DNA of 64,000 nt. Source: Agreia sp. VKM Ac-1783 (GTDB taxonomy: Bacteria > Actinomycetota > Actinomycetes > Actinomycetales > Microbacteriaceae). Numbering within the stretch: position 1 is the first letter of the stretch; the number at the start of each line of letters is the position of its first letter. Below the pieces are notes generated by a model. It had not been told where the DNA came from, searched no databases, and was given only the letters and a program-made list of their open reading frames with translations. Both the position numbers and the translations under genes were made by a program. This document shows, in pieces, positions 54,977 to 64,000 of the stretch. Location of the stretch: the NCBI RefSeq assembly GCF_900177765.1, contig NZ_FXWI01000002.1, positions 682,001 to 746,000 of the forward strand. Reading direction: 5' to 3'.

Positions 54977-55963
54977 TCAAAACCACTTGTCGGCGATGTG
55001 GTCGGCCACGATCCGGCGGATCGTTCCCGAGCGGCTGCGCAGAACCAGGCTCTCCGTACGAATCACGGGGCCCTTCTTGCGCACACCGGCGACCAAGCCG
55101 CCATCCGTCACGCCCGTCGCCACGAACATGGTGTTGTTGCCTTTCACCAGGTCGTCGGCCTCGTAGACCCGGTCGATGTCGAGTCCGGCATCGATTGCAC
55201 GCTGGCGCTCGTCGTCGGTCTTGGGCAGCAGCCGCCCCTGAATGAGTCCGCCGAGCGCCTTGATGGCACAGGCGGTGACGATGCCCTCCGGGCTGCCGCC
55301 GACTCCGACGCACATGTCAGTTCTGGTCTCGTAACGGGCGGCGTTGATGCCACCGGCGACGTCGCCATCCAGCAGCAGGCGCGTTCCCGCACCGGCGGCG
55401 CGGATCTCTTCGATGAGGCCGAGGTGGCGGGGGCGGTCGAGCACGGCGACCTTGATGTCAGAGACGTCTTTGCCCTTCGCCTTGGCCAGCGCGCGGATGT
55501 TGTCGCCGATCGGCCGGTCGATATCGATCACTCCGATGCCCTCGGGGCCGGTGACGATCTTGTCCATGTAGAAGACGCTGGACGCGTCGAGCATGGTGCC
55601 TCTGTCGGAGACGGCGATGACGGAGAGGGCGTTCTGGCGGCCCGCCGCGGTGAGGCTTGTTCCATCGATCGGGTCGACGGCGATGTCGCAGGCCGGCCCC
55701 CGGCCGTTGCCGACGTGCTCGCCGTTGAAGAGCATGGGCGCCTCGTCTTTCTCGCCCTCGCCGATCACGACCACACCGTCGAAGTTGACCGTCGTGAGGA
55801 ACGCGCGCATCGCGTCGACCGCGGCTCCGTCGGCGGCGAGCTTGTCGCCGCGACCGATGAACGGATACGCGCGAATGGAGGCTGCCTCGGTGGCGCGCAC
55901 AAGCTCCATGGCGAGGTTGCGGTCGGGGTGAAGGTAGAGAGCGTCGTTTTCGGGATTCGTCAT
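54977..55963 (-). CDS. glpX: Class II fructose-1,6-bisphosphatase
   Basis: A 328-residue GlpX-type phosphatase of gluconeogenesis. IGEGEKDEAPMLF and DIAVDPIDGTSLTA hold the metal ligands; GVGGSPEGIVTACAIKALGG is also diagnostic. ATG 55963 follows GAGGTCTGCA; the longer frame has no better site. It is divergent from the class II aldolase gene fbaA (163 bases), so two consecutive gluconeogenic enzymes are back to back. Confidence 0.95.
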   Translation of the reverse strand: MTNPENDALYLHPDRNLAMELVRATEAASIRAYPFIGRGDKLAADGAAVDAMRAFLTTVNFDGVVVIGEGEKDEAPMLFNGEHVGNGRGPACDIAVDPIDGTSLTAAGRQNALSVIAVSDRGTMLDASSVFYMDKIVTGPEGIGVIDIDRPIGDNIRALAKAKGKDVSDIKVAVLDRPRHLGLIEEIRAAGAGTRLLLDGDVAGGINAARYETRTDMCVGVGGSPEGIVTACAIKALGGLIQGRLLPKTDDERQRAIDAGLDIDRVYEADDLVKGNNTMFVATGVTDGGLVAGVRKKGPVIRTESLVLRSRSGTIRRIVADHIADKWF

Positions 55964-56126
55964 TGCAGACCTCACAGAATTCGTTGCCACGTGACGGCTC
56001 CTGTCGCGCGTCATCGACTGGCCCCTCCAGCGTAGCGGTGCCCCTCTGCCGCCCGCTGTGCACGTTCTCCCACTCCCAAAGTTGACGCTCCCCTAGGATG
56101 AAGTCGCGTAGACACAAGGAGAAATC

Positions 56127-57155
<1,029 letters not shown>

Positions 57156-57167
57156 GCCGCAGAAACA

Positions 57168-57680
57168 ATGGCAGACGACAGGCCCACCCCGCGCTACGGC
57201 GAACTCGCACCCGAGGGGTGGGTCTGGTCGCCTCCGGCCGACTCTCACGAGACCGAGACGGCAGGCACGGCTCCGGATGCGGCTGACGCACCAACACCAG
57301 CGGCCTCGCCGGCCCCCTACCGCGTCCTCGACGCGTCGATCTCCGTGTTCCTGCTCGTCACGGCGGTGATGACGAGTTCGTCGAGCGTTCCATCGCTCTT
57401 CGACCTGCGCAGCACCCTCGATATGTTCTATGCAGATCGCGGCCTGGGCGACTACGGCGGCGGTTCGGCAGTCGACATCGCGGGCGCCATCGCTGCGATC
57501 GCCCAACTCGTTCTGCTCGTGACCACCATCTGGCTCACCGTGCGCCTCATCGGTCAGCGTCGGCGATCGTGGCCCGTTCCTCTGCTCATGGGCGCTCTCG
57601 CCATGATCGTGACGGTCGCGTGTGTCGCAGTGGCACTGGTCGCAGACCCGGGATTGATCTCGGGCCTCCGCGCCAGCTGA
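57168..57680 (+). CDS. Two- to three-helix membrane protein (DUF6264-like)
   Basis: A 170-residue protein with a soluble Pro/Ala-rich N-terminus starting PTPRYGELAPEGWVW, then hydrophobic segments (SISVFLLVTAVMTSSSSVP, AIAAIAQLVLLVTTIWLTV and PVPLLMGALAMIVTVACVAV). The opening RPxPRYGE motif is the mark of the actinobacterial DUF6264 family as I remember it. Function unknown. Cotranscribed with fbaA (12 bases apart), convergent with ispH. Confidence 0.65.
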   Translation: MADDRPTPRYGELAPEGWVWSPPADSHETETAGTAPDAADAPTPAASPAPYRVLDASISVFLLVTAVMTSSSSVPSLFDLRSTLDMFYADRGLGDYGGGSAVDIAGAIAAIAQLVLLVTTIWLTVRLIGQRRRSWPVPLLMGALAMIVTVACVAVALVADPGLISGLRAS

Positions 57681-57690
57681 GCAGGGTCGA

Positions 57691-58773
57691 CTACTCTGAG
57701 TCGGCCTGCTCCGCACCCGACCGACGTCCGCCGAGTGCTCGGGCGTCGTTCTTGCCGGTCATGTCTTTGCGCAGTTCTTTCGGCAGCGAGAAGATCAAGT
57801 CTTCTTCGGCCGTGATCACGGTCTCGATGTCGCCGTATCCGGCGCCCGCGAGCTCGTCGAGCAGATCCTGCACGAGCACCTCGGGCACAGAGGCTCCACT
57901 GGTGACGCCGACGGTGTTCACGCCGTCGAGCCACTCCTGCTTGACCTCGTGTGCGTAGTCGACGCGATACGCCGCCTTGGCACCGTACTCGAGAGCGACC
58001 TCCACGAGACGCACGGAGTTCGACGAGTTGGCCGAGCCGACGACGATGACCAGATCGGCATTCTTGGCGACCTTCTTGATCGCCACCTGTCGGTTCTGGG
58101 TGGCGTAGCAGATGTCGTCGCTGGGCGGGTCCTGCAGGTTGGGAAAGCGTGCGCGGAGTCGGTTGACCGTCTCCATCGTCTCGTCGACAGACAGGGTGGT
58201 CTGCGACAGCCACACGACCTTGTCGGGATCGCGGACGACGACGGTGTCGGCTTCGTCGGGGCTGCCGACCAGGGTCGTGTGCTCGGGAGCCTCGCCCGCC
58301 GTGCCCTCGACCTCTTCGTGGCCTTCGTGCCCGATCAGCAGAATCTCGAAGTCGTCGCGTGCAAAACGCACGGCCTCGCGGTGCACTTTGGTGACGAGCG
58401 GGCAGGTGGCGTCGATGGCCTGAAGACCGCGATCGGCGGCACCCTGCACGACAGCGGGCGACACTCCGTGGGCGCTGAAGACGACGTGCGCCCCCGGCGG
58501 AACCTCATCGACTTCCTCGACGAAGATCGCTCCACGCTTCTCGAGGGTCTGCACGACGTGGATGTTGTGCACGATCTGCTTGCGTACGTACACAGGAGCG
58601 CCGTAGTGCTCGAGTGCTTTTTCGACGGCGACGACGGCGCGGTCTACTCCTGCACAGTAGCCTCGGGGGGCCGCAAGCAGCACCTTCTTCTCCCCGGTGA
58701 CGGGGGTATCCTTTAGCCTGTTTCTTACGCCGGGAATCCTCGGCATCGGCAGACTTATAGTGGCTTGGCTCAC
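57691..58773 (-). CDS. ispH: 4-hydroxy-3-methylbut-2-enyl diphosphate reductase
   Basis: A 360-residue [4Fe-4S] enzyme, the last step of the MEP pathway making IPP and DMAPP. The three cluster cysteines are in [12 protein letters not shown] (Cys40), [11 protein letters not shown] and [20 protein letters not shown] and LIGHEGHEE provide substrate His residues. The GTG start at 58773 is the first in frame; the C-terminal tail beyond ~335 is extra and Arg/Gly-rich. Divergent from xseA with 66 bases between. Confidence 0.94.
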   Translation of the reverse strand: MSQATISLPMPRIPGVRNRLKDTPVTGEKKVLLAAPRGYCAGVDRAVVAVEKALEHYGAPVYVRKQIVHNIHVVQTLEKRGAIFVEEVDEVPPGAHVVFSAHGVSPAVVQGAADRGLQAIDATCPLVTKVHREAVRFARDDFEILLIGHEGHEEVEGTAGEAPEHTTLVGSPDEADTVVVRDPDKVVWLSQTTLSVDETMETVNRLRARFPNLQDPPSDDICYATQNRQVAIKKVAKNADLVIVVGSANSSNSVRLVEVALEYGAKAAYRVDYAHEVKQEWLDGVNTVGVTSGASVPEVLVQDLLDELAGAGYGDIETVITAEEDLIFSLPKELRKDMTGKNDARALGGRRSGAEQADSE

Positions 58774-58839
58774 TCCTCCATGGTAACCGTGAAATCACGG
58801 TGGTCGGCCGTAGCAGAACCACGCGCAGGGAGCACCCGC

Positions 58840-60102
58840 ATGACAGACGCCCCACAGGCCGACGCCCCGGCGACTCTCGAGAACCCCTGGCCGGTCGCGC
58901 TTCTCTCGAGCAAGATCAAGGGCTACATCGAAAGACTCGGCACCGCGTGGGTCGAAGGCCAGATCACGCAGTGGGGCGTTTCGGGTTCGAATGTCTACGG
59001 AAAACTGCGCGACGTCACCGACGACGTCACTATCGGCTTCACGATCTGGTCGAGTGTTCGCAGCCGCATTCCCGACGACCTCAAGCAAGGCGACCGCGTC
59101 GTCGCCCTCGTGAAGCCGAACTACTGGCTCAAGGGCGGCACCCTCACGATGCAGGTCTTCGAGATGCGCCATGTGGGGCTCGGCGACCTGCTCGAGCGAC
59201 TCGAGCGCCTGCGGCTACAACTCGCATCCGAAGGCCTTTTCGACGTCTCCCGAAAGAAGCGCCTTCCGTTCTTGCCGCACTGCGTGGGGCTGATCACCGG
59301 CAAAGACAGCGATGCCGAGAAAGACGTACTGCGCAACGCTCAGCTCCGATGGCCGTCGGTTGAGTTCCGAGTCGTCCACGCGGCCGTGCAGGGCGAGCGC
59401 ACGCCCCGCGAAGTCATCTCCGCCATCCAGCAACTCGACGCAGACCCCGAGGTCGACGTCATCATCATCGCCAGAGGCGGCGGTGACTTCCAGAATCTCC
59501 TCGGTTTCAGCGATGAGGGTGTCGTGCGCGCTGCAGCCGCGGCGTCGACTCCGATCGTCAGCGCGATCGGACACGAGGCCGACCGCCCGTTGCTCGACGA
59601 TGTGGCCGACCTGCGCGCATCCACCCCCACAGATGCCGCGAAACGCGTCGTGCCTGATGTCGCCGAAGAACTGTCCCGGGTTCTCCAGGCGCGGGCTCGA
59701 CTCGGAGTGCGGGTGAACCATGTCATCAAGAACGAGATCGACCGCTTGGGGCAGCTGCGAAGCCGGCCCGTGCTCGCGAGTTCCAGCTGGCTCGTCGACG
59801 TGCGCAGCGAAGAACTCACCCGCTACGTCGCACGGGGCAGCGAACTGGCGTCTCGGATCGTCGAGCGCGCAGACGACAGCACCCGTCAGCTCGTGGCTCA
59901 TCTACGCGCTCTCTCTCCCCAGCGCACCCTCGACCGCGGATACGCCATCGTTCAGCGCGATGACGCCTCGATCGTTCGCGGTCGAGACGACGCGCCGAGC
60001 GGGGCCGACCTCACCATCACGGTCTCCGACGGTGCGATCAACGCCACATCGACAGGTGTTCGCAGTCTCTCCGCAGCCGCCGCCCCCTCCACCGCAGAAT
60101 AA
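58840..60102 (+). CDS. xseA: Exodeoxyribonuclease VII large subunit
   Basis: A 420-residue subunit that degrades ssDNA with XseB. The N-terminal OB-fold ([20 protein letters not shown]) is followed by the catalytic domain ([55 protein letters not shown]). A long basic C-terminal helix is present, then the [10 protein letters not shown] end. ATG 58840 follows CAGGGAGCACCCGC. It precedes xseB by 10 bases. Confidence 0.94.
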   Translation: MTDAPQADAPATLENPWPVALLSSKIKGYIERLGTAWVEGQITQWGVSGSNVYGKLRDVTDDVTIGFTIWSSVRSRIPDDLKQGDRVVALVKPNYWLKGGTLTMQVFEMRHVGLGDLLERLERLRLQLASEGLFDVSRKKRLPFLPHCVGLITGKDSDAEKDVLRNAQLRWPSVEFRVVHAAVQGERTPREVISAIQQLDADPEVDVIIIARGGGDFQNLLGFSDEGVVRAAAAASTPIVSAIGHEADRPLLDDVADLRASTPTDAAKRVVPDVAEELSRVLQARARLGVRVNHVIKNEIDRLGQLRSRPVLASSSWLVDVRSEELTRYVARGSELASRIVERADDSTRQLVAHLRALSPQRTLDRGYAIVQRDDASIVRGRDDAPSGADLTITVSDGAINATSTGVRSLSAAAAPSTAE

Positions 60103-60112
60103 GATTGGAACC

Positions 60113-60343
60113 ATGCCCTCCACAGCGACAACCCCGTCGACCGACGACATCGACGCTCTGAGCTATGAGCAGGCTCGCGACGAACTCGTTCGCGTCGTCA
60201 CCGAACTCGAACAGGGCTCATCGACGCTGGAGCAGTCCCTCGCCCTGTGGGAGCGAGGCGAGGCGCTGGCCCGTCGGTGCGAGCAATGGCTCATCGGGGC
60301 CAAAGCCCGCCTCGACGCCGCCCGCCAGTCGGTCGCCGAGTAG
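60113..60343 (+). CDS. xseB: Exodeoxyribonuclease VII small subunit
   Basis: A 76-residue helical protein whose [20 protein letters not shown] and [16 protein letters not shown] stretches are typical of XseB. Preceded by TTGGAACC. It sits between xseA (10 bases) and the DUF4245 gene (2 bases), an operon order seen in other actinobacteria. Confidence 0.92.
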   Translation: MPSTATTPSTDDIDALSYEQARDELVRVVTELEQGSSTLEQSLALWERGEALARRCEQWLIGAKARLDAARQSVAE

Positions 60344-60345
60344 AG

Positions 60346-61011
60346 GTGGCACGCCGCGAACCGAAGCCCCGCCCCGTCGTGGCGGAACTCGGACGACCCG
60401 AGACGCCCGAAGAAGAAGCCGCCCGCAAGGCACAGAACTCCAAGAACTACCGCGACAGCAAGACCATCCGCAACCTCTGGGTGGCAGTCGGCGTCACCGT
60501 CGCCATCGTCGCTCTGATGGTCTTCATCGTGCCGCGCGATGACTCCTCCCGGCTTCAATCGGTCGACTACCGCTCTGTCGCGGTCAGCGCCCAGCGCACA
60601 CTTCCCGTTCCCCTCGCCGTTCCCGAGCTTCCCGACACCTGGTCGTCGAACGTGGCAGAGATCCGCACAGCGAGCCTCGACGGCGTGACGTCGTGGTTCA
60701 TCGGCCTCATCACTCCGTCGAAGCAGTTCCTCTCGATCACACAGGCGGTCGACGCGAACCCGAGCTGGCTTGTCAATGAGATGCAGCAGACGATTCCGAC
60801 AGGCACCGTCACCATCGACGGCGTCGACTGGATCGTCTACGACAACCGAGACTCCGATCGCGATGTCGGCAACGTCGAATACGCGCTGACCACCGAGTCG
60901 GGTCGCAGTACGTTCATCGTGGCCGGAACAGCCACGCCCGACGACGCCAGGGCGCTGGCGTCCACCATCACGACCACCATCGAAAAGCAGACGATCGAGG
61001 CGACATCATGA
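60346..61011 (+). CDS. DUF4245 family membrane-anchored protein
   Basis: A 221-residue protein: charged N-terminus (PETPEEEAARKAQNSKNYRD), one membrane helix (LWVAVGVTVAIVALMVFIVP, about 44-63) and an outside domain containing LPVPLAVPELPDTWSSN and TSWFIGLITPSKQFLSI, which is the DUF4245 pattern. Function unknown; linked to xse, fum and glpX genes in many actinobacteria. GTG 60346, 2 bases after xseB; overlaps the carbonic anhydrase gene by 4 bases. Confidence 0.88.
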   Translation: MARREPKPRPVVAELGRPETPEEEAARKAQNSKNYRDSKTIRNLWVAVGVTVAIVALMVFIVPRDDSSRLQSVDYRSVAVSAQRTLPVPLAVPELPDTWSSNVAEIRTASLDGVTSWFIGLITPSKQFLSITQAVDANPSWLVNEMQQTIPTGTVTIDGVDWIVYDNRDSDRDVGNVEYALTTESGRSTFIVAGTATPDDARALASTITTTIEKQTIEATS

Positions 61012-61643
61012 GTGATTCCCCCCTTACCCCGGCCAAGATCTGGGGCGAGATGCTGCGCGGCAACGAGCGCTTCATCAACGGCACGCCGCGCCACCCTCGT
61101 CAAGATGTCGAGCGTCGACACCAGATCGCCGCGGGCCAGGCGCCCCGCGCCGCCCTGTTCGGTTGCAGCGATTCTCGACTCGCCGCCGAGATCATCTTCG
61201 ACAAGGGTCTCGGTGACCTCTTCGTCGTGCGCAACGCCGGCCAGGTCATCTCCGACTCTGTGCTCGGAAGTCTCGAATACGCGGTCGGGGTGCTCGGAGT
61301 GCCCCTCATCGTCGTGCTGGGCCACGACGAGTGCGGGGCGGTGGCCGCTGCCATCGAGTCCGTCGGGCCTGACGCGCCGCAGCTGCCCGTGCACATCCGA
61401 GGCATCATCGAGAAGATCACCCCCGCCGTACATGCCGCCGAGCACCGGGGAGCTGACGCGCCCGAGGCCGTCGACCCCCACGAGGTCGGCCGGCTACACC
61501 TGCGAGACACCGTGCGCGAGCTTCTCGAGACCTCCGAGTTGATCAGCGAGGCTGTGGCCGAGGGCCGGCTCGCGATCGTGGGCGCCAACTATCGACTGGC
61601 CGAGGGCCGCGCTGTTGCCGATCTCGTGATCGGCAACGTCTAA
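61008..61643 (+). CDS. Beta-class carbonic anhydrase
   Basis: A 211-residue zinc enzyme interconverting CO2 and bicarbonate. Zn ligands Cys53 (FGCSDSR, with the Asp55/Arg57 dyad), His106 and Cys109 (LGHDECGA) are all present. VRNAGQVI and GANYRLAEGRAV are also family-typical. No signal peptide, so cytosolic. ATG overlaps the DUF4245 stop (ATGA). Confidence 0.93.
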   Translation: MSDSPLTPAKIWGEMLRGNERFINGTPRHPRQDVERRHQIAAGQAPRAALFGCSDSRLAAEIIFDKGLGDLFVVRNAGQVISDSVLGSLEYAVGVLGVPLIVVLGHDECGAVAAAIESVGPDAPQLPVHIRGIIEKITPAVHAAEHRGADAPEAVDPHEVGRLHLRDTVRELLETSELISEAVAEGRLAIVGANYRLAEGRAVADLVIGNV

Positions 61644-61715
61644 ACCTCGCGACAACGACTTTTCAGACCCACACACAGCGCCCACAAGGCGAAACACAGG
61701 AAGGCAGGCCACACA

Positions 61716-63140
61716 GTGGTGGACACAGCAACCGGAACAGACGGAACAGAGCAGTTTCGAATCGAACACGACACGATGGGAGAAGTGCGCGTCCCCATCA
61801 ACGCCAAGTACGGCGCACAGACGCAGCGAGCCGTCGAGAACTTTCCCGTTTCGGGTGCCGGACTCGAATCGGCACAGATCTCAGCACTCGCTCGGATCAA
61901 GAAGGCTGCGGCTCTCGCCAACGCTCAGCTCGGGGTACTCGACCAGTCCATAGCCGATGCCATCGCATCTGCAGCAGACGAGGTCATCACGGGGGCGCTC
62001 GACGCCGAGTTCCCGATCGACGTCTATCAGACGGGCAGCGGTACCTCGTCGAACATGAACATGAATGAGGTGCTCAGCACTCTCGCCACAGCCCGACTCG
62101 GCAGCCCCGTTCACCCCAACGACCACGTCAATGCATCGCAGTCATCGAACGATGTCTTTCCCACCTCCGTTCACGTTGCCGTCACGGGTGCCCTCATCGG
62201 ACAGCTGCTGCCGGCTCTCGACCACCTCGCCACGGCGCTGGAGGCCAAGGCCGAGCTGTGGAAGTCAGCAGTTAAGGCCGGGCGAACGCACCTCATGGAC
62301 GCCACTCCGGTAACACTCGGGCAGGAGTTCGGCGGCTATGCCATGCAGATCAGGCTCGGCATCGAGCGCGTACAGTCGGCGCTCCCCCGAGTGGCCGAAG
62401 TTCCTCTGGGCGGCACCGCAGTCGGAACGGGCATCAACACACCCGCGGGCTTCCCGCAGCTCGTCATTCGACTTCTCGCCGAAGAGACAGGGCTGCCGAT
62501 CACCGAGGCCCGCGACCATTTCGAAGCGCAGGGCGCCCGCGATTCGCTGGTCGAGGCATCCGGCGCCCTTCGGGTGCTCGCCGTCAGCCTCACCAAGATC
62601 TGCAACGACCTCCGTTGGATGGGCTCCGGCCCCAACGCGGGTCTCGGTGAACTGCACATCCCCGACCTGCAGCCCGGATCATCGATCATGCCGGGCAAGG
62701 TCAACCCGGTTATCCCCGAGGCCGTTCTGATGGTCTGCTCCCGGGTCATCGGCAACGACGCGAGCATCGCCTGGTCGGGTGCCTCCGGCGCCTTCGAACT
62801 GAACGTCGCCATTCCGGTCATGGGAACGGCACTGCTCGAGTCGATCCGGCTGCTGTCGAACTCCTCGGTGCTGCTCGCCGACAAGACCGTAGCGGGCCTC
62901 GAAGCCAACCTCGACCGCGCACGCGCCCTGGCGGAGTCGTCTCCCTCCATCGTCACACCGCTCAACCGCATCATCGGCTATGAGGCTGCCGCCAAGATCG
63001 CCAAGCACTCCGTCGCCAACAAGATGACCGTGCGCGAGGCCGTCATCGACCTCGGATTCGTGGAGCGAGGCGAGGTCACCCTCGAGCAGCTCGACAAGGC
63101 TCTCGACGTGCTCTCGATGACGGCGCCGCCCGCGGCCTGA
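61716..63140 (+). CDS. fumC: Class II fumarate hydratase
   Basis: A 474-residue fumarase, heat-stable and Fe-independent, converting fumarate to malate. [53 protein letters not shown] and the signature [11 protein letters not shown] with the catalytic Ser are present. GTG 61716 has AGGAAGGC upstream. End of the plus-strand run beginning at xseA, 72 bases after the carbonic anhydrase stop. Terminated by the hairpin at 63167-63201. Confidence 0.95.
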   Translation: MVDTATGTDGTEQFRIEHDTMGEVRVPINAKYGAQTQRAVENFPVSGAGLESAQISALARIKKAAALANAQLGVLDQSIADAIASAADEVITGALDAEFPIDVYQTGSGTSSNMNMNEVLSTLATARLGSPVHPNDHVNASQSSNDVFPTSVHVAVTGALIGQLLPALDHLATALEAKAELWKSAVKAGRTHLMDATPVTLGQEFGGYAMQIRLGIERVQSALPRVAEVPLGGTAVGTGINTPAGFPQLVIRLLAEETGLPITEARDHFEAQGARDSLVEASGALRVLAVSLTKICNDLRWMGSGPNAGLGELHIPDLQPGSSIMPGKVNPVIPEAVLMVCSRVIGNDASIAWSGASGAFELNVAIPVMGTALLESIRLLSNSSVLLADKTVAGLEANLDRARALAESSPSIVTPLNRIIGYEAAAKIAKHSVANKMTVREAVIDLGFVERGEVTLEQLDKALDVLSMTAPPAA

Positions 63141-63166
63141 TCCGACTCGACGCCGTCCGAACCGAG

Positions 63167-63201
63167 GCCGCCCGACCGCATCCACCTGCGGTTCGGGCGG
63201 C
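63167..63201. terminator. Bidirectional hairpin between fumC and the prepilin peptidase gene
   Basis: GCCGCCCGACCGCA (63167-63180) pairs with TGCGGTTCGGGCGGC (63187-63201) with a single bulged base and a 6-base loop. It lies 27 bases after the fumC stop and 10 bases from the opposite stop at 63211. Confidence 0.8.
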
Positions 63202-63210
63202 GTCGTGCCG

Positions 63211-63783
63211 TTAAAGCGCTCGCAGGGCCACGACCGCCCAGAAGGCGACCAGCAGAACGGGGCCGAAGGCGATGCGCCGGCCTCGGTGCCCACGACGACT
63301 CAGCAGAAGCACCGCCGAGTAGCCCCCGCCGAGAAAGAATGCCAGCATCAGCGCCGAGGCGGCGAGGAGCGGCGAAACCAGCGACAGGCATCCGGCCATC
63401 ACGGTGCTCAACTTCACGTCTCCCATGCCCAGCCCTCCCACGAGGTTGAGCACGAGCATGACCACCGCCACGATCGAGGTCGTCGCCAGGGCGGCTACGG
63501 GCAACTCCCCCGACGAGATCCCTGCCCAGCAGCCGTCGATGACGACGGCACCGAAGCCGGGAACCACTAGCACGTTCGGCAGCCGTCTCAGGCGCAGATC
63601 GAAGACGACGAGGCTCGGAGTCACGAGTGCAAGCCAGGCGAGCGTGACGACGCCAGGGCCACACCCCACCGAAGCGAATGCCAGGCACAGCAACAGGGCA
63701 CCGATCACCACCTGAGAGGGATGCGCGCCCCGCACGACGTCGACCAAGCCGATAGCGGGTCGTGGCAGACGCTCCGAGCTCAT
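63211..63783 (-). CDS. A24-family prepilin peptidase-like protein (small form)
   Basis: A 190-residue membrane protein with the two catalytic aspartates of type IV prepilin peptidases: Asp62 in FDLRLRRLPN and Asp122 in GMGDVKL. It lacks the N-terminal Cys-rich methylase region of PilD, as is usual for Gram-positive Flp/Tad-type peptidases. About six hydrophobic helices. ATG 63783 is used; a GTG 9 bases upstream is in frame. No pilin or Tad gene is in the window. Confidence 0.78.
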   Translation of the reverse strand: MSSERLPRPAIGLVDVVRGAHPSQVVIGALLLCLAFASVGCGPGVVTLAWLALVTPSLVVFDLRLRRLPNVLVVPGFGAVVIDGCWAGISSGELPVAALATTSIVAVVMLVLNLVGGLGMGDVKLSTVMAGCLSLVSPLLAASALMLAFFLGGGYSAVLLLSRRGHRGRRIAFGPVLLVAFWAVVALRAL

Positions 63784-63881
63784 GCGCCCCACGGTAACGG
63801 TGAGCGGGGCGTGCCGTCAGAAGTTATCCACAAGGGACTCCCTCAGGCCAGCACGCCCCGCACCCCGATGATCAGGCCAGT

Positions 63882-64000
63882 TCGTTCGACTCCAGCATCT
63901 CGGTGACGAGCGCCGCGATAGCCGAGCGCTCAGACCTGGTCAGCGTCATGTGCCCGAACAGAGGATGCCCCTTCAGCGTCTCGATGACCGAGGCGACGCC
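63882..64000 (-). CDS. 3' end of a PhoH-family ATPase gene
   Basis: The last 39 codons of a gene entering from the right edge. The peptide contains [19 protein letters not shown] and ends in EMLESNELA, matching the C-terminus of the actinobacterial PIN-PhoH (PhoH2) family. The rest lies outside the window. It is separated from the prepilin peptidase start by about 98 bases on the same strand. Confidence 0.7.

Overview
The window is GC-rich DNA with densely packed genes, many GTG and a few TTG starts, strong purine ribosome binding sites and many 4-base ATGA/GTGA overlaps. The gene content is that of a high-GC Gram-positive actinobacterium. Markers include the long actinobacterial type of DapD, a mycobacterial-like 7Fe ferredoxin beside DapC, the 57-residue DUF3117 protein, DUF3107 and DUF4245 proteins, a TatB beside an O-methyltransferase, and an actinobacterial tandem glycine riboswitch. 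I infer Microbacteriaceae (Leifsonia/Salinibacterium-like), but the sequence alone does not fix the genus. Nearly everything is chromosomal core. I saw no insertion sequence, integrase, phage gene, CRISPR array, tRNA or rRNA.

Layout. 1-14.8 kb: a partial minus-strand gene, DUF3107, kynureninase, a ferritin-like protein, a DEAD-box helicase, a PHP phosphoesterase, a three-gene minus-strand operon of small membrane-anchored extracytoplasmic proteins (6.39-8.33 kb), Xaa-Pro aminopeptidase, a general-stress-like protein, an MgtE-N/CBS protein without membrane domain, DUF1003, Mrp and an MBL hydrolase. 14.8-23.9 kb: TatB, O-methyltransferase, DUF3117, a PIG-V-like mannosyltransferase, and the succinylase branch of lysine/diaminopimelate synthesis (dapE, dapD, dapC) mixed with deoC, citrate synthase and ferredoxin. 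23.9-29.3 kb: an acyltransferase and the iron-uptake operon efeUOB behind a perfect DtxR/IdeR-type palindrome. 29.4-36.9 kb: typA and a peptide ABC transporter (binding protein, two permeases, fused double ATPase) with a strong hairpin after the binding-protein gene.

37-43.6 kb: a CPBP-family protein, an exported pentapeptide-repeat protein, and the glycine cleavage operon gcvT-gcvH-gcvP behind a tandem glycine riboswitch whose second aptamer carries an inserted palindromic element. 43.6-47 kb: a small LysR-type HTH protein and a siderophore ABC importer with its own iron box. 47-53 kb: a CopC-like protein, membrane proteins, a cupin lipoprotein, an ABC-F ATPase with a possible switching leader, a hydrolase fold without its nucleophile, and YchF. 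53-64 kb: an exonuclease, RmuC, GlpX, class II aldolase, IspH, XseA/XseB, DUF4245, carbonic anhydrase, fumarase, a small prepilin peptidase, and the 3' end of a PhoH-type gene. The order phoH-fum-glpX-DUF4245-xseB-xseA-ispH-ychF resembles, in rearranged form, a block I recall from mycobacteria.

Working together, the window supplies diaminopimelate for the wall, TCA and gluconeogenic enzymes (GltA, FumC, GlpX, FbaA), iron acquisition under a common iron regulator, and glycine catabolism under riboswitch control. The best leads for something undescribed are the three-gene membrane-anchored operon with its antisense-overlapping end, the palindrome embedded in the glycine riboswitch, and the alternating stem-loops in front of the ABC-F gene.
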